Shown one piece after another: positions 9,747 through 17,300 of a DNA stretch of 64,000 nt (position 1 is the stretch's first letter; every line of letters starts with the position of its first letter). The position numbers were made by a program, and so were the translations under genes. Origin of the DNA: Candidatus Methylacidiphilales bacterium (GTDB taxonomy: Bacteria; Verrucomicrobiota; Verrucomicrobiia; Methylacidiphilales; JAAUTS01); the NCBI GenBank assembly GCA_028713655.1, contig JAQTNW010000007.1:1-64000 (forward strand), written 5' to 3'. The notes below the pieces were generated by a model. That model had not been told where the DNA came from. It did no database searches and saw only the letters and a program-made list of their open reading frames with translations.

Positions 9747-11176
9747 TGTGCGTGCCCTTCGGCAGGGTTGGTTTCAGGCGCATTGCCGCCCCAGGCTTTC
9801 AACGCGCCTTGAATCCGGCTTTCCGAGTCGATGAGGAAGTTCGCGCTGGTTATAACCCGGTCCCCTTCCTTCAAACCATCCAGCACTTCGTAGCTGGCGC
9901 CCATCTTTTCACCAATCTTAACATAGCGGGGTTCCAACTTCCCGCCGCCGTGCTCCAGGAAAACCACAAAACGGTCACCGGTCGGAATAACGGCATCAAA
10001 TGGAACGGCAAGCTTTTCACCATATTCAAGCGCGCCGCTCACATTGGCATACATGCCCGGCAAAAGTTTCAAATCCGGATTGGGCAGTACAAAGCGTGCT
10101 TTCAAGCGGCGGGTGTCCGCGTTGAGCTGGGGATAGACAAACGAAACCTTTGCCTGGGTTGCCAGGCTCGGAATGGATGGAAATTCAATGTTGAACTCCT
10201 GGCCGACAGCGACGTACGGAGCCTGGTCCTCATGGAACTCGGCTTCGATCCAGATGGGGGACAACTGCGCCAGCCGGAACAAGGTCTGGCCCTGCTGGAA
10301 TTTCATTCCCTCCACCGCGTCTTTTTGCAACACAATGCCATCTATCGGCGACAACAGCTCAAACGTGCCGCTCAGCCCCTGTCCCTGGCCTTTGCGGAGC
10401 ACCAGATCATAGTCCTTCAGGTTCATCGCAAAATCTTCCATTTTTTTGATTTGCCCGTCCGTCAGGTCCCAGACGTGGAGCCGGGCGCGCATGCGGTTGA
10501 TTTCCTGCTCCAACGCGGCCGGATTTGCATTGGCCATGAAAATTTTGGTGCGGCGCCAGTCCCGATAGGCCTTGATATAATCCTGCTGGGCTTCGATCCA
10601 GCCCTCACTCAGTATTGACGCTAATGGCTCGCCTTTCCGCACACGCTTGCCCGTTGCGTCGGCGTAGAGTTTGTCAATAAACCCGTCGGACGCCTTGACG
10701 TTGATGTCGCGGAGGGTGGATTCATCCACGGTGACAACCCCCGGCGCCCGCAAAAACCGTTGCAGGCGTTCTGTTTTTACCACGCCCACACGAACCCCGA
10801 TGGCCTGGAGCCGGTCGGGCGAAACCTGGAACACGGAAGTTTCAGGGGAAGGATTTTTGCCCTCCGTGGGCATCGGGATCTCCTGCTGCGGCGCGGGGCT
10901 GGTTCCTCCCGTAGTCGCGCCCGGGGGATTCTCAGCCGCTGCGGATGTGGTTGCGGTTGCCGCCAGACTGGCAGGCTTCTTTTTGACAGGGACCAGGTCC
11001 ATCCCGCAAATCGGGCACGGGCCGGGTTTGCTTTCATGCACGGAAGGATGCATTGGGCAGGTATAGTAATCGATGTCCGAGCCGGCGCCGGGCGTCCCGG
11101 AGGATTGTTTCGAGCAACCCGCTCCGATCAATAAGAAGAGGCACAAGCTCAATAAGACTTGAAGTGACGTTTTCAT
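9743..11176 (-). CDS. cusB: Efflux RND periplasmic adaptor with N-terminal heavy-metal-binding domain (CusB-like)
   Basis: The ATG at 11176 gives a 477-residue lipoprotein precursor with a hydrophobic leader ending in a lipobox around IGAGCSKQ. A short metal-binding module follows, YTCPMHPSVHESKPGPCP then ICGMDLVPV, in the CPMHP/CPICGM style found in many CusB and copper ATPase proteins. After a Pro/Ala/Thr linker come the adaptor hairpin, lipoyl and beta-barrel domains (for example VRVGVVKTERLQRFLRAPG and GEPLASILSEGWIEAQQDY). The chosen start overlaps the sigma-factor stop as ATGA, and its lipoprotein leader supports it over a longer upstream reading. The adaptor bridges the inner-membrane pump to an outer-membrane channel. 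Confidence 0.93.
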   Translation of the reverse strand: MKTSLQVLLSLCLFLLIGAGCSKQSSGTPGAGSDIDYYTCPMHPSVHESKPGPCPICGMDLVPVKKKPASLAATATTSAAAENPPGATTGGTSPAPQQEIPMPTEGKNPSPETSVFQVSPDRLQAIGVRVGVVKTERLQRFLRAPGVVTVDESTLRDINVKASDGFIDKLYADATGKRVRKGEPLASILSEGWIEAQQDYIKAYRDWRRTKIFMANANPAALEQEINRMRARLHVWDLTDGQIKKMEDFAMNLKDYDLVLRKGQGQGLSGTFELLSPIDGIVLQKDAVEGMKFQQGQTLFRLAQLSPIWIEAEFHEDQAPYVAVGQEFNIEFPSIPSLATQAKVSFVYPQLNADTRRLKARFVLPNPDLKLLPGMYANVSGALEYGEKLAVPFDAVIPTGDRFVVFLEHGGGKLEPRYVKIGEKMGASYEVLDGLKEGDRVITSANFLIDSESRIQGALKAWGGNAPETNPAEGHAH

Positions 11177-11775
11177 AAAAAATGGGATTTCAATTTTTGC
11201 AATTCCTCCCGGAGCGCCTGCCGCGCCCGATACAGCCGGCTTTCCACGGCTTTGGCGGAGCATCCCAGGATTTCTGCGATTTGTTGATAGGATAGTTCTT
11301 CAAACTCGAAAAGCAAAAGAATGCTCCGGAAATCCGGGCCAAGCCGTTGGATGCCGTCCCGGACGGCTGCGGCCTGTTCACGTTTGATGGACGCGTCGGA
11401 GGCAGGCAAACCGGATGAGGATAAATCAGGGGCATCCTCGCCCTCGCCATCCTGCCCGTTCACACCCCCAAGCGGCACAACCGGATGCCGCGCATGCCAG
11501 CGAATATGGCTGCGGGCCAGATTGGTGGCGATATGAAACAACCATGTGGAAAACGCGGCCCTGGGTTCATAGCGCATCCGGCTCTCATAAACGCGGATAA
11601 ACGTCTCCTGGGCCAAATCCACGGCATCCGCTTCATTGCCAACGCAGCGCATCATATAATTCGCAATTTTTTGACGCCAACGTTCCATGATCTCGTTCAA
11701 GGCAAGGTCATCGCCGCCTTTTAAGCGCCGCATGCATTCGACATCCGCGTCTTCCGTTTGTTCACCGGTGTTCAT
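11173..11775 (-). CDS. ECF RNA polymerase sigma factor (CnrH/RpoE-like)
   Basis: 200 residues with sigma region 2 (VDLAQETFIRVYESRMRY, then FSTWLFHIATNLARSH) and region 4 helix-turn-helix (LSYQQIAEILGCSAKAVESR). A short acidic linker (NGQDGEGEDAPDL) separates them. It lies 9 bases after the periplasmic sensor gene and overlaps cusB by ATGA, inside an operon ordered anti-sigma-like, sensor, sigma, adaptor, pump. This mirrors the cnrYXH arrangement of metal-responsive ECF systems, so it probably activates its own operon when metal reaches the periplasm. That function is inferred from context. A target promoter was not identified. Confidence 0.92.
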   Translation of the reverse strand: MNTGEQTEDADVECMRRLKGGDDLALNEIMERWRQKIANYMMRCVGNEADAVDLAQETFIRVYESRMRYEPRAAFSTWLFHIATNLARSHIRWHARHPVVPLGGVNGQDGEGEDAPDLSSSGLPASDASIKREQAAAVRDGIQRLGPDFRSILLLFEFEELSYQQIAEILGCSAKAVESRLYRARQALREELQKLKSHFL

Positions 11776-11784
11776 GCACTCTTA

Positions 11785-12252
11785 TCAACGCATCATCGGC
11801 ATCTGGGCACCCGGCGTTGAAAACAACATGTGCCGGCTCATGATCTCCACAAAACGCCTGCCTTGGGAAGGTTCCATCTCACGGCTCACGGCGTAAATAT
11901 GCTCCATCATCCCCCGGCGGCATTCTTCCCGCACCTGGCAGGATCTGTCGAATGCCGCGGTCAATTCCGGGGTCAGACCGGTATTGGCATCAATAAATTG
12001 TTGGAGTTCGAGTTCCGCATCCCGGGCCCGGCGGCATCGCTCGTCGCAAAGCGGTTTGTAGGCCTTGTGCAAAGCCGCGATCTTTCCAAACTGGGCATCC
12101 GTAACATGAAATTCCTTCCGCATCCACGCAAGTCCGGACGGATCGTCGTGTCCGTACGGACAGGCGCCTTGCACCCGCAAAAAATAAGCCGCCACGTAGC
12201 CCGCAACAGCCAGCAGCACAACCAGAAGAACAAGCCCGGTTTTTCTGTTCAC
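11785..12252 (-). CDS. Periplasmic heavy-metal sensor protein (CnrX/Spy-like)
   Basis: 155 residues: one N-terminal membrane anchor (TGLVLLVVLLAVAGYVAAYFL) followed by an all-helical periplasmic domain with the CnrX/Spy-like pattern of heptad-rich helices. Candidate metal ligands are visible: C-x-Y-G-HDD near residues 31-36, C and H residues in LHKAYKPLCDERCRR, and a Met-rich C terminus (HMLFSTPGAQMPMM). The gene overlaps the preceding membrane-protein gene by ATGA. In CnrX-type systems this protein reads metal and relays to the anti-sigma factor; that role is transferred here by architecture, not by residue-level identity. Confidence 0.75.
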   Translation of the reverse strand: MNRKTGLVLLVVLLAVAGYVAAYFLRVQGACPYGHDDPSGLAWMRKEFHVTDAQFGKIAALHKAYKPLCDERCRRARDAELELQQFIDANTGLTPELTAAFDRSCQVREECRRGMMEHIYAVSREMEPSQGRRFVEIMSRHMLFSTPGAQMPMMR

Positions 12253-12584
12253 CGGCCAGGCTCCAGGCGTGTTTGCGAAAGCGGATTGATGGAGTCGGCG
12301 TACCGGGATTCAAGCTGCAGAGATAGCGACGATGCGCTGTGCCCCCCCTGCAAATAGCCCAGGGAAATGCCGGCCAGCAACGCCACGACAGCCAGCGCCA
12401 TTGCATAACGCGGCACTGCCATCAATTCCGCAAGCCGTCCGAAAAAATCTTTCAACCACGCAAACCTGTCCTGCTCGGCGCGGGCGGCGATGTGGCGCCA
12501 AACCTCCCGTTGAAAACCGGAAGGCAGTTCCACCTGCACATCCCAGTTCCTTAAAGCCTCTTTTAATTCCGAATCTGTTTTCAT
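12249..12584 (-). CDS. Small single-pass membrane protein, probable CnrY-like anti-sigma factor
   Basis: Starting at the ATG at 12584 (GGGAG a few bases upstream), the product is 111 residues: a charged cytoplasmic N-terminal half (ELKEALRNWDVQVELPSGF, WRHIAARAEQ), one membrane helix (YAMALAVVALLAGISLGYL) and a short periplasmic tail. There is no zinc ZAS motif. Size, topology and position as first gene before the sensor and the ECF sigma fit a CnrY-type anti-sigma. An upstream in-frame extension to 12701 is possible but overlaps the preceding gene and lacks support. Function is inferred from gene order. Confidence 0.65.
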   Translation of the reverse strand: MKTDSELKEALRNWDVQVELPSGFQREVWRHIAARAEQDRFAWLKDFFGRLAELMAVPRYAMALAVVALLAGISLGYLQGGHSASSLSLQLESRYADSINPLSQTRLEPGR

Positions 12585-12642
12585 GGATACTCCCGTCGAA
12601 CCGGGAGGCTGAATGACCCCCCGGTTTTCACCTGATCTTAGC

Positions 12643-13029
12643 TTACATCTTGCCACATTGAACAGGCCGAAGCGTGCCATCCGGGCAAACCATCTTGGCA
12701 TTCACTTCCTTGCCTGTAGCGGCCTTCTCCAGGACGATGCTGCAACCGCCGACTTTCAGGCCCTTGCCGGTTTCCGTAATGGTGGCATGTCCCTTGCTGT
12801 CCACATCGCGGACGGTGGTGACGTAGGTTGTTTTCATCAGCGGGCAGTAGGCCGCGATCTTATCCCCTTTTTGGAGGGCTTTGAAGTCGGCGACTGTTTT
12901 CAAGGGCTGTGCCGCGACCAGACGCGCGCCTTTTGTCGTTTCGACAGTCAGAGCCTGCACTGAATTTGCGGCAGAAATGCCCAGCCCCAGGGCCAGGCCC
13001 AATATTGCGAGTTTGATGTTCAGTTTCAT
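12643..13029 (-). CDS. Small secreted cysteine-containing protein of unknown function
   Basis: 128 residues with a clear signal peptide (KLNIKLAILGLALGLGISAANSVQA). The mature part contains AAYCPLMKTTYVTTVRDVDSKG, a GGCSIVLEKAA segment and a C-terminal VCPDGTLRPVQCGKM, so four cysteines are spread over the domain. No named family was recognised. It is on the same strand as, and directly upstream of, the metal-efflux operon, and divergent from another small cysteine protein at 13259. A periplasmic metal- or redox-related role is plausible but unproven. A hairpin (12599-12605 with 12620-12626) separates it from the anti-sigma-like gene. Confidence 0.75.
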   Translation of the reverse strand: MKLNIKLAILGLALGLGISAANSVQALTVETTKGARLVAAQPLKTVADFKALQKGDKIAAYCPLMKTTYVTTVRDVDSKGHATITETGKGLKVGGCSIVLEKAATGKEVNAKMVCPDGTLRPVQCGKM

Positions 13030-13258
13030 TTTGTTGTCCTTTATTTTTGTTTTTTGGCATTCCCAACCGGGTCCGCCTGTTTATTATTATCTTCACAGGG
13101 TTAAACGCAGGAACCGCTTCAAACCCTCGAAAAACATTCAGTTTTTATAAAATCCGGAAAAAATTAAAAAAAACCGAGGGTTTTCCCGCCCGGCGGCGTT
13201 ATAGTTAATAGGACTGTCGCGGCTCAAACCCTCCGTTACGGTTAAAAGGAACAAATTC

Positions 13259-13645
13259 ATGAAAAATCAGTTATTGAAATATGCAGTGGTGGGCCTGATG
13301 GCTGCGGGCGCATTTACATTTTCGCAGGTACCGGTCAAAGCCGAAAACACTCCCGACCAAAAAAAGCAGATTGAGGAACTCAAAAAATCCTATCCGCTCG
13401 ACACCTGCGTCGTATCCGGTGAAAAACTGGAGCCCGGCGAGATGGGCGCGCCTGTCGATTACCTGTACAAACAAAAAGGCGCGGACGGCAAGGAGACAAC
13501 CCGGTTGGTTCGTTTCTGCTGCCCGGGCTGCATCAAGAAATTCAACAGCGACCCGGCAAAATATTTGAAGCTCATTGATGCCGCAGGCCAAACCAAAAAA
13601 ACAGCCGCCACCACCCCGCCAGCCGGTTGTCCCGCGTGCCAATGA
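13259..13645 (+). CDS. Secreted YHS/TRASH-like small protein
   Basis: 128 residues with a signal peptide (LLKYAVVGLMAAGAFTFSQVPVKA). The mature domain carries SYPLDTCVVSGEKL, then VRFCCPGCIKKFNSDPAKYL, the pattern of a YHS-type metal-binding domain, and ends in PPAGCPACQ. AAAGGA lies 8 bases before the ATG, and a TATAGT element occurs about 50 bases upstream. The domain class binds metal or scavenges it from substrates. Proximity to the Cu/Ag pump cluster suggests metal handling in the periplasm (inference). Two hairpins follow its stop codon. Confidence 0.8.
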   Translation: MKNQLLKYAVVGLMAAGAFTFSQVPVKAENTPDQKKQIEELKKSYPLDTCVVSGEKLEPGEMGAPVDYLYKQKGADGKETTRLVRFCCPGCIKKFNSDPAKYLKLIDAAGQTKKTAATTPPAGCPACQ

Positions 13646-13647
13646 GT

Positions 13648-13709
13648 GAAGATCCCCTTCCTCGCGCATAGGGGATCTTCACCTGCTTCGGCGCGAATCC
13701 GCGCCGAAG
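13648..13709 (+). terminator. Two consecutive strong hairpins after the YHS-like gene
   Basis: GAAGATCCCC (13648-13657) pairs perfectly with GGGGATCTTC (13671-13680), and CTTCGGCGCG (13686-13695) pairs with CGCGCCGAAG (13700-13709) across a 4-base loop. They begin 2 bases after the stop codon. No T-run is seen directly after either stem. The following 190 bases up to msrB contain dispersed intergenic phrases and no gene. Confidence 0.6.
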
Positions 13710-13902
13710 GACACGGAGGGACTTTTACTTTTGCGTCTCTTGCGTTTTTTCGCGGCTAATTCTCAATGTGATTGTTCATTTCTTCGCGGCTTTGCGTCTT
13801 CGTTCGCACTTCGTCCGCCGCGGCGGATTTAGGCGGACGTGAGAAACAGTGCTTTTTATCTGCGTTTATCCGCGTTCATCTGCGGTTCAAATTGTGCTGC
13901 TT

Positions 13903-14532
13903 TTATTTTTTCTCAAACAGCTTCAAATATTTCCCGTACCCCTGCTTTTCCATCTCTTCAACCGGGACAAACTTCAACGACCCGGAATTGATGCAATACC
14001 GCAGGCCGGTCGGCGCGGGGCCGTCGTCAAACAAATGCCCCAGATGGCTGTCCGCTTTTTGGGACCGCACTTCGACCCGGATCATGCCGAGGGTGCTGTC
14101 CTTCTTCTCAACAATAGATTCCTTCTCAATCGGCTTGGTAAAACTCGGCCAGCCCGTGCCCGAATCGAATTTGTCCGTCGAACTGAACAGTGGCTCACCG
14201 GAAACGATATCGACATAAATCCCCGCCTTGTGGTTGTTCCAATAGGCATTTTCAAACGGGCGTTCCGTGCCGTTCTGTTTGACAATCCGGTATTGTTCCG
14301 GAGTCAACAGCTTCCGCAATTCCTCATCGGAACTGGGAAGGCTGCATACGGTCGTACATTTTTTTGAGGTGTCTGGTTTCATGGTTGGGTCCGGAGTTTT
14401 AGACGGGTTGTCCGCCGCCGCAAGGGCAACAAACGCCGTAAAAAAAAGCGGCAGACAGACGAGCGGTTTGACGTTCAAATGTTTCACAAAAATACGAGCG
14501 GCCAACCCGCTCAATATTCCAATATAGACCAC
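13903..14532 (-). CDS. msrB: Peptide-methionine (R)-S-oxide reductase MsrB, exported form
   Basis: 209 residues: a hydrophobic N-terminal leader, a Thr/Lys linker, then the MsrB domain with [26 protein letters not shown] and the catalytic cysteine in [13 protein letters not shown]. MsrB reduces methionine-R-sulfoxide in oxidised proteins; the leader places it in the envelope. The CxxC zinc pairs of zinc-type MsrB are absent ([11 protein letters not shown] in place of the Cys-containing version). The true start may be a GTG 15 codons downstream, where the leader looks more typical ([16 protein letters not shown]). Two extra cysteines in the linker (KKCTTVCSL) could act as resolving residues. 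Confidence 0.92.
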   Translation of the reverse strand: MVYIGILSGLAARIFVKHLNVKPLVCLPLFFTAFVALAAADNPSKTPDPTMKPDTSKKCTTVCSLPSSDEELRKLLTPEQYRIVKQNGTERPFENAYWNNHKAGIYVDIVSGEPLFSSTDKFDSGTGWPSFTKPIEKESIVEKKDSTLGMIRVEVRSQKADSHLGHLFDDGPAPTGLRYCINSGSLKFVPVEEMEKQGYGKYLKLFEKK

Positions 14533-14621
14533 ACAATCCTATAATCCAGCGGCTGGTCCGCAGATTTCACAGATAACCGACACCAACCCGGAACATCTAG
14601 CAGGTACGCACTTGTTCGCTT

Positions 14622-14921
14622 TTAATTTCTCTTCTTCAATTCTGATCGTATCCACAAAGGAGAACGTCGCATGTCAAGAACTGCATACACCTGAGCTATC
14701 TCGCCTTCGACCTCGTAGTAAATTCCGAATGGAAACCGCTTCGACAGCATCCGATAAAATCCAAAATGCACATGATGAATTCCGGCATAGAGAACCAGAG
14801 AATCTAAATCCGAAAGTAGCGACTCGATAAAATATTCTCCGATCCCAGGTTCCCGCGCTTCGTAAAATCGGCGTCCCGCTTCAAGATCAATCGCCGCATC
14901 TTCGAGGACGATGACGGTCAT
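14622..14921 (-). CDS. RelE/ParE-family toxin
   Basis: 99 residues with the ParE/RelE layout: an N-terminal helical AAIDLEAGRRFYEAREPGIGEYF, a middle LLSDLDSLVLYAGIH, and strands FPFGIYYEVEGEIAQVYAVLDMRRSP ending the fold. The start ATG overlaps the antitoxin stop by ATGA, the usual order for this module. ParE-family toxins poison gyrase or cleave mRNA; which applies here cannot be told. It lies just outside the clear cassette array at 15.9-20.5 kb, on the same strand. Confidence 0.85.
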   Translation of the reverse strand: MTVIVLEDAAIDLEAGRRFYEAREPGIGEYFIESLLSDLDSLVLYAGIHHVHFGFYRMLSKRFPFGIYYEVEGEIAQVYAVLDMRRSPLWIRSELKKRN

Positions 14922-15136
14922 AAAACCGCTGTACGTAAACGGCTTTTGAGCTGCTCCAGTGTCAAAAACTTCGCTTCACCGCTGTCCGCCCGAGCCTTTC
15001 TGTCCGCCAGTACGTCTTGATGCCAGTCTGGAGAAGTCATGTCCTCCGTATCGTGACACAGAGCATCCCAAAGCTGCTCCATCGCCTGCAAGCGCTCGGT
15101 CACAGACATTTTGTTGATTTGAGCTATCTCGATCAT
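14918..15136 (-). CDS. Addiction-module antitoxin component (RelB/StbD-like small helical protein)
   Basis: 72 residues of the putative addiction-module-component family: INKMSVTERLQAMEQLWDALCHD, then SPDWHQDVLADRKARADSGEAKFLTLEQLKSRLR. This pattern (helix, W-x-x-x-L, SPDWH-x-x-VL) is the usual partner of ParE-type toxins and the gene overlaps the toxin by ATGA. It should neutralise the toxin and may autoregulate. No operator was identified upstream. Confidence 0.85.
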   Translation of the reverse strand: MIEIAQINKMSVTERLQAMEQLWDALCHDTEDMTSPDWHQDVLADRKARADSGEAKFLTLEQLKSRLRTAVL

Positions 15137-15548
15137 GTGCTGATTCTACAATGCCCAAATGGAAATCGCAAGGGCCGCGTTTGTCCTGTACCGTCCGTGG
15201 TCAGAAGCCTGGAGCACATGGCACCCGAGGTCGCCGCGTCGGGCCTTGGGCATGGCTCTGTTCTTCCTCGTCATACATGGCGAAAAGGGCTTCCGAAGCG
15301 CCAACCATCGCCAGATGCTCCTCGATCCAGGCCAGCAACTCGCGATAATCCGCTGGCGGAAGCTTTTCGATGTATCCATGCGTTGTGTTGCGTGAGAAGC
15401 AATGTCCACGCGCCGCGGAACGCGAACACAAAGCCTTGCAGACGGCGACGTATTGAAAAGGCGGGCATATGTTGAGTCAAGATGCTTCGTTAGCCGACGA
15501 GCGTAGCGAGGTTGCTGGACAAACTTGGTTTGGACATCGTTTTGATTC
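15137..15548. other. Gene-poor segment with a possible antitoxin-like remnant
   Basis: No complete gene is convincing. On the minus strand, 15201-15431 encodes a protein-like patch (IEKLPPADYRELLAWIEEHL, then SEALFAMYDEEE) inside otherwise composition-driven sequence. It resembles part of a small antitoxin without a credible start or partner toxin, so it may be a remnant of a decayed cassette. GTTAGCC occurs at 15489-15495, but no matching arm of an attC-like fold was found. Confidence 0.3.
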
Positions 15549-15893
15549 TCATTGTATGGTTGCGAAGCATGCCATAAGCAAAAGCGCATATAAAGTGTAG
15601 AACGCGGTCAGAGCTAATCCCCAGGACTGAAAATAAATTTGTTTTTGTAGGGTCGGAACAAAAGCAGACGCAATGAAAAGGCCGAAGAGAATGATGGCTA
15701 GATAAGGAATGAATGAGCCCATGTTACGGGCAAAAAGCAGATGAGCCGGGAGCAAACCCGGGGAGCCTGAATATACTGGACGAAAATGCTCAACATACCC
15801 CGGTAGCCAAGTAACACTGGGATAGGCCGTGATACACAGAAGCAATGATGCCGTTAAATACCAAAAACTAGGTCTGGCGATTGGGTGCTTCAT
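15549..15893 (-). CDS. Small multipass membrane protein, cassette-borne
   Basis: 114 residues with three or four hydrophobic segments (FWYLTASLLLCITAYPSV, FIPYLAIILFGLFIASAFV, WGLALTAFYTLYALLLMACF). No family recognised. It lies downstream (minus sense) of attC-like site 1 with its start about 6 bases from it, as expected for a cassette gene. Its own 3' attC was not clearly resolved, so this may be the degraded end of the array. The function is unknown. Confidence 0.65.
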   Translation of the reverse strand: MKHPIARPSFWYLTASLLLCITAYPSVTWLPGYVEHFRPVYSGSPGLLPAHLLFARNMGSFIPYLAIILFGLFIASAFVPTLQKQIYFQSWGLALTAFYTLYALLLMACFATIQ

Positions 15894-15898
15894 TTGTA

Positions 15899-16071
15899 TT
15901 CAACGCTAAGCTCACCCACGGCTCTCTGGAAGCGGCGGCTGGCAGCAAAACGGGGCAAGGCGAAGGCGCGGAGGCTGCGGAATCAGCATCCGTGACTGAG
16001 CCGGTGGAATTACGGCCGCGCTTTTAAACGACCCGCCCGGAGAGCTGCTTGTATGTAGCGTATGGTTCGGT
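15899..16071 (-). repeat. attC-like site 1
   Basis: Left core-like TTCAACG (15899-15905) and right core-like GTTCGGT (16065-16071). The outer arms pair imperfectly: GCTAAGCTCACCCACGGCTC on the left against the complement of CCGGAGAGCTGC and TGTAGCGTATGG on the right. The centre is long and GC-rich. Translated on the minus strand the right half reads NHTLHTSSSPGG, similar to translations of sites 3 and 4, showing common descent of the sites. Confidence 0.65.
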
Positions 16072-16075
16072 GTTT

Positions 16076-16432
16076 TCATTGTACTTGTATTGGGTAAATC
16101 CTCATCGGCAACCACGGTAACGCCATGGAAAAAAGAAAAATGGCAACAAACATTAAGGTAGTGATAAGAGTCAGAACGCACAAGGCTGTCCATGTGGACT
16201 CTACGCTCCTGCATCTTGCCGTGGCATAGATCGCGAACAGAACAAAAATAACGGGGAACAGATATGGCCAGACTGTCGGAGGATAAAATAAGGTTGAAAT
16301 CACCGGCAACGGTTTTCCGCCAGTTAATTTAGCTAACGGGTAATCAAGCCAACGCGACAGTGCGAAAAGAAAGAATGACACCACACCACTACCAGCAATC
16401 GTGATCCATCCAGTAATAATACGCGTGATCAT
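16076..16432 (-). CDS. Small multipass membrane protein, cassette-borne
   Basis: 118 residues from the ATG at 16432: MITRIITGWITIAGSGVVSFF, WPYLFPVIFVLFAIYATARC and ALCVLTLITTLMFVAIFLFSMALPWLP give at least three membrane segments. A longer upstream reading is possible but would run through attC-like site 2, so the internal ATG is preferred. The stop lies 4 bases from the core of site 1. No family recognised. It is a single-gene cassette bounded by sites 1 and 2. Confidence 0.7.
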   Translation of the reverse strand: MITRIITGWITIAGSGVVSFFLFALSRWLDYPLAKLTGGKPLPVISTLFYPPTVWPYLFPVIFVLFAIYATARCRSVESTWTALCVLTLITTLMFVAIFLFSMALPWLPMRIYPIQVQ

Positions 16433-16439
16433 TTGTTTT

Positions 16440-16498
16440 TCACCGTCCGCCATCACTCGCGCCGCATAGCGGCGTTGAGTGGATGGCATGGTTAGCTG
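16440..16498 (-). repeat. attC-like site 2 (compact, about 60 bases)
   Basis: A compact imperfect palindrome: GCCATCACTCGCGCCGC on the left faces GCGGCG then TTGAGTGGATGGC on the right across a 3-base ATA loop, followed by the core GTTAGCT. The left arm starts in TTCACCGTCC. Length and fold match a canonical short attC. The stop codon TAA of the gene at 16492 overlaps the GTTAG core, a common cassette feature. Confidence 0.7.
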
Positions 16499-17148
16499 TT
16501 TTTCTTTTGGTAAGAGATAAAATCATCAAAGATTTTGGTGACATCTTTTAATGGTTTCTTTTCCAGGTCGCTTTTCTCTGAGTAATCCTTGGTTTGGATA
16601 AATCCAACTTTGGTCTCTACGTCATACTCCCCCAGTGCCTGATCAAGCATGAGAAAGGCAATGCCGTGATACGTCTTCTCGTGTTCAGCCCTATATCCAC
16701 GAATAAAGAGGGTAAGACCAGCTTTGCTTCCGTCGGGTTCTACTGTGCAAAACACATCATCGGCCTTCAACTTTACGCCACCATACTCAATGTCCATCGG
16801 TGATCTGCGCGGACGGAACTTGATCCATATCCAATGATCCAACTTCGGTGCTGCGGCATAAAGCCGCTCTACAGCAGGAAAAGCATCCTTTATCCCGTCG
16901 GCACTGATTACGAATTCTCGCTTTCCTTCCGTGACGGGGCCGAATTCAAAAGTAAGGGAAGGATTAACTTTTTTCATCTCCGCCGCAAGGCGGTTAAATG
17001 TCTTTTCCTGATCCTTTTCAAAATTGAACAGCATCCCATCATTTTTGCTAAACCAACTCCAAAAATCCTGTTCCGGCGCAGCTTTGCTCTTTGAGGTGAA
17101 TAGGGAGAAGATCATAAGTGTGAGGGCAATACGTAAAATCAGGTTCAT
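16492..17148 (-). CDS. Secreted protein of unknown function, cassette-borne
   Basis: 218 residues with a signal peptide (NLILRIALTLMIFSLFTSKSKA) and a mature globular domain (PEQDFWSWFSKNDGMLFNFE, LTFEFGPVTEGKREFVISAD, KLDHWIWIKFRPRR, KVGFIQTKDYSE). It is AT-richer than the genes outside the array, a sign of foreign origin. The opening pattern FWxWF followed by a region on EFGP and FVISADG recalls small DUF695-adjacent or immunity-like secreted proteins, but I cannot assign a family with confidence. The stop overlaps attC-like site 2. Confidence 0.75.
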   Translation of the reverse strand: MNLILRIALTLMIFSLFTSKSKAAPEQDFWSWFSKNDGMLFNFEKDQEKTFNRLAAEMKKVNPSLTFEFGPVTEGKREFVISADGIKDAFPAVERLYAAAPKLDHWIWIKFRPRRSPMDIEYGGVKLKADDVFCTVEPDGSKAGLTLFIRGYRAEHEKTYHGIAFLMLDQALGEYDVETKVGFIQTKDYSEKSDLEKKPLKDVTKIFDDFISYQKKNS

Positions 17149-17156
17149 TTGTTTCA

Positions 17157-17300
17157 GCTAACGCCAAGCTCACCTACTGCTCTCTGGAACCGGAAGGTGA
17201 ATGCAGGTTGATTGTTTAGTCATGGTGAGCTTTTTACAACGACCCGCGCGGAGACGGTAACCCGCCGGGAGAGCCGTTGGTGTGTAGCGTATGGTTAGAC
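17157..17300 (-). repeat. attC-like site 3
   Basis: Left core GCTAACG (17157-17163) and right core GTTAGAC (17294-17300), both close to the RYYYAAC/GTTRRRY integron consensus. The outer arms pair: AAGCTCACCTACTGCTCTC on the left with the complement of GAGAGCCGTTGG and TGTAGCGTATG on the right. The minus-strand translation NHTLHTNGSPGG resembles that of site 1. The spacer is 144 bases overall. Confidence 0.75.

Noticed and set aside
15201-15431. A separate antitoxin gene with IEKLPPADYRELLAWIEEHL
   Set aside because: No credible start, no partner toxin, and the flanks of the frame look like composition-driven sequence; described only as a possible remnant.
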